Shown: positions 63,480-64,000 of the stretch, in pieces
Position numbering within the stretch: the stretch's first letter is position 1
Layout of the letters: every line of letters begins with the position of its first letter
Assembly: GCF_042242105.1 (NCBI RefSeq)
Contig: NC_092012.1
Span: forward strand, 3,519,970-3,583,969
From: Pempheris klunzingeri
Taxonomy: Eukaryota; Chordata; Actinopteri; Acropomatiformes; Pempheridae
DNA length: 64,000 bases
Direction: 5' to 3'
Made by a program: the position numbers and the translations under genes
The notes under the pieces: generated by a model
What the model saw: only the letters and a program-made list of their open reading frames with translations
What the model was told of the DNA's origin: nothing
Databases searched by the model: none

Positions 63480-63649
63480 AAGCACTGGAAACAGGAGGAA
63501 AAGACAGCATGGCTTCCTCCAGAAATTAAAAATGTGAAAATAGCAAGTTGTGATTTTATAGGGACTATTTATATTTTTCTAACCCTGAAGAGAAATAATC
63601 CCAGCATGACAACACAATAGGGCTTTGTTTTAAATATCAGTATGCTAAC

Positions 63650-63925
63650 AGGCTGATTAACAGGCAGTTATTATAGTTACTGATTATTTTCTTGATTAAT
63701 CGTTCAGTCTGTAAAACTTTAGGAAACAGTGAAAATGTCCATCACAATATCCTTTTAAGTCCAAAGTGACCAAATCAAGTCTCCATTTGTCCAACAAATA
63801 GACTCAAATCCAAAAATATTGAATTTATTATGATGTAAAACCAAGAAAAAAGCAGCAAATTTGAGAACCGGGAACCAAAATCTTGGAATTTTTGCTTGAA
63901 AATTGACTTAAACGATTAGCTCGTT
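63650..63925. repeat. Dispersed repeat family C, near complete
   Basis: actgattattttcttgatta, atcgttcagtctgtaaaact, then tattgaatttattatgatgt and gaaaattgacttaaacgatt. In the last glg1 intron. Confidence 0.55.
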
Positions 63926-63929
63926 TCCT

Positions 63930-64000
63930 CTAAATGGGACCAAAATGTACTAAATGAACATCCTGCTGTGCTGAAGACGACTGTAAACAAGCGACTGAGA
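63930..64000. repeat. Dispersed repeat family E (cut by window edge)
   Basis: atgaacatcctgctgtgctg, aagacgactgtaaacaagcg, actgaga; matches the copy at 42640. Confidence 0.5.

Overview
The window is genomic DNA from a vertebrate, most likely a spiny-rayed teleost fish. The reasons are split genes with short GT-AG introns, very abundant CA/TG microsatellites, dense families of short DNA transposons and LINE relics typical of fish, and four genes whose reconstructed proteins are vertebrate-specific. There is no bacterial-style content, no rRNA, no tRNA that I can support and no CRISPR. Gene models below were built by hand from splice sites, requiring the reading phase to stay consistent at every junction.

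Layout. (1) 1564-20009, minus strand: the first 16 exons of an otogelin-family gene (best match otog). They encode a signal peptide, a long Ser/Thr/Pro-rich exon holding a 30-bp coding minisatellite, an EGF-like module, a complete first von Willebrand D assembly (VWD, C8, TIL, VWC-like) and the start of the second. The gene runs off the left edge. (2) 24452-30281, minus: a complete six-exon aph1b (gamma-secretase subunit), 258 residues. (3) 31526-33606, minus: a complete fast skeletal troponin I gene (tnni2 type), 175 residues, with a TATA box and poly(A) signal. (4) 36688-63177, plus: 26 exons of glg1 (Golgi apparatus protein 1 / cysteine-rich FGF receptor), 1105 residues; the last, membrane-anchor exon lies beyond the right edge.

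The four genes do not form a pathway. Otogelin is an inner-ear extracellular matrix protein, APH1 an ER/Golgi/plasma-membrane protease subunit, troponin I a thin-filament regulator and GLG1 a Golgi membrane sialoglycoprotein.

The non-coding DNA is rich in repeats. One foldback (long inverted-repeat) element, called family A here, is present in about 18 copies. Twelve of them sit in glg1 introns, several ending within about 60 bp of a splice acceptor, and one fills most of aph1b intron 5. The copies share a core but carry two different kinds of outer arm. Other dispersed families, a 226-bp inverted-repeat MITE, a Tc1-like relic, LINE 3' ends, a 52-base poly-G run and long dinucleotide tracts that directly form splice-acceptor tracts are also described. 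I found no convincing wholly new gene system. The most interesting points are the N-terminal mucin-like exon of the otogelin gene, the family A element with exchangeable arms, microsatellite-based splice acceptors, and an 18-nt microexon in glg1.
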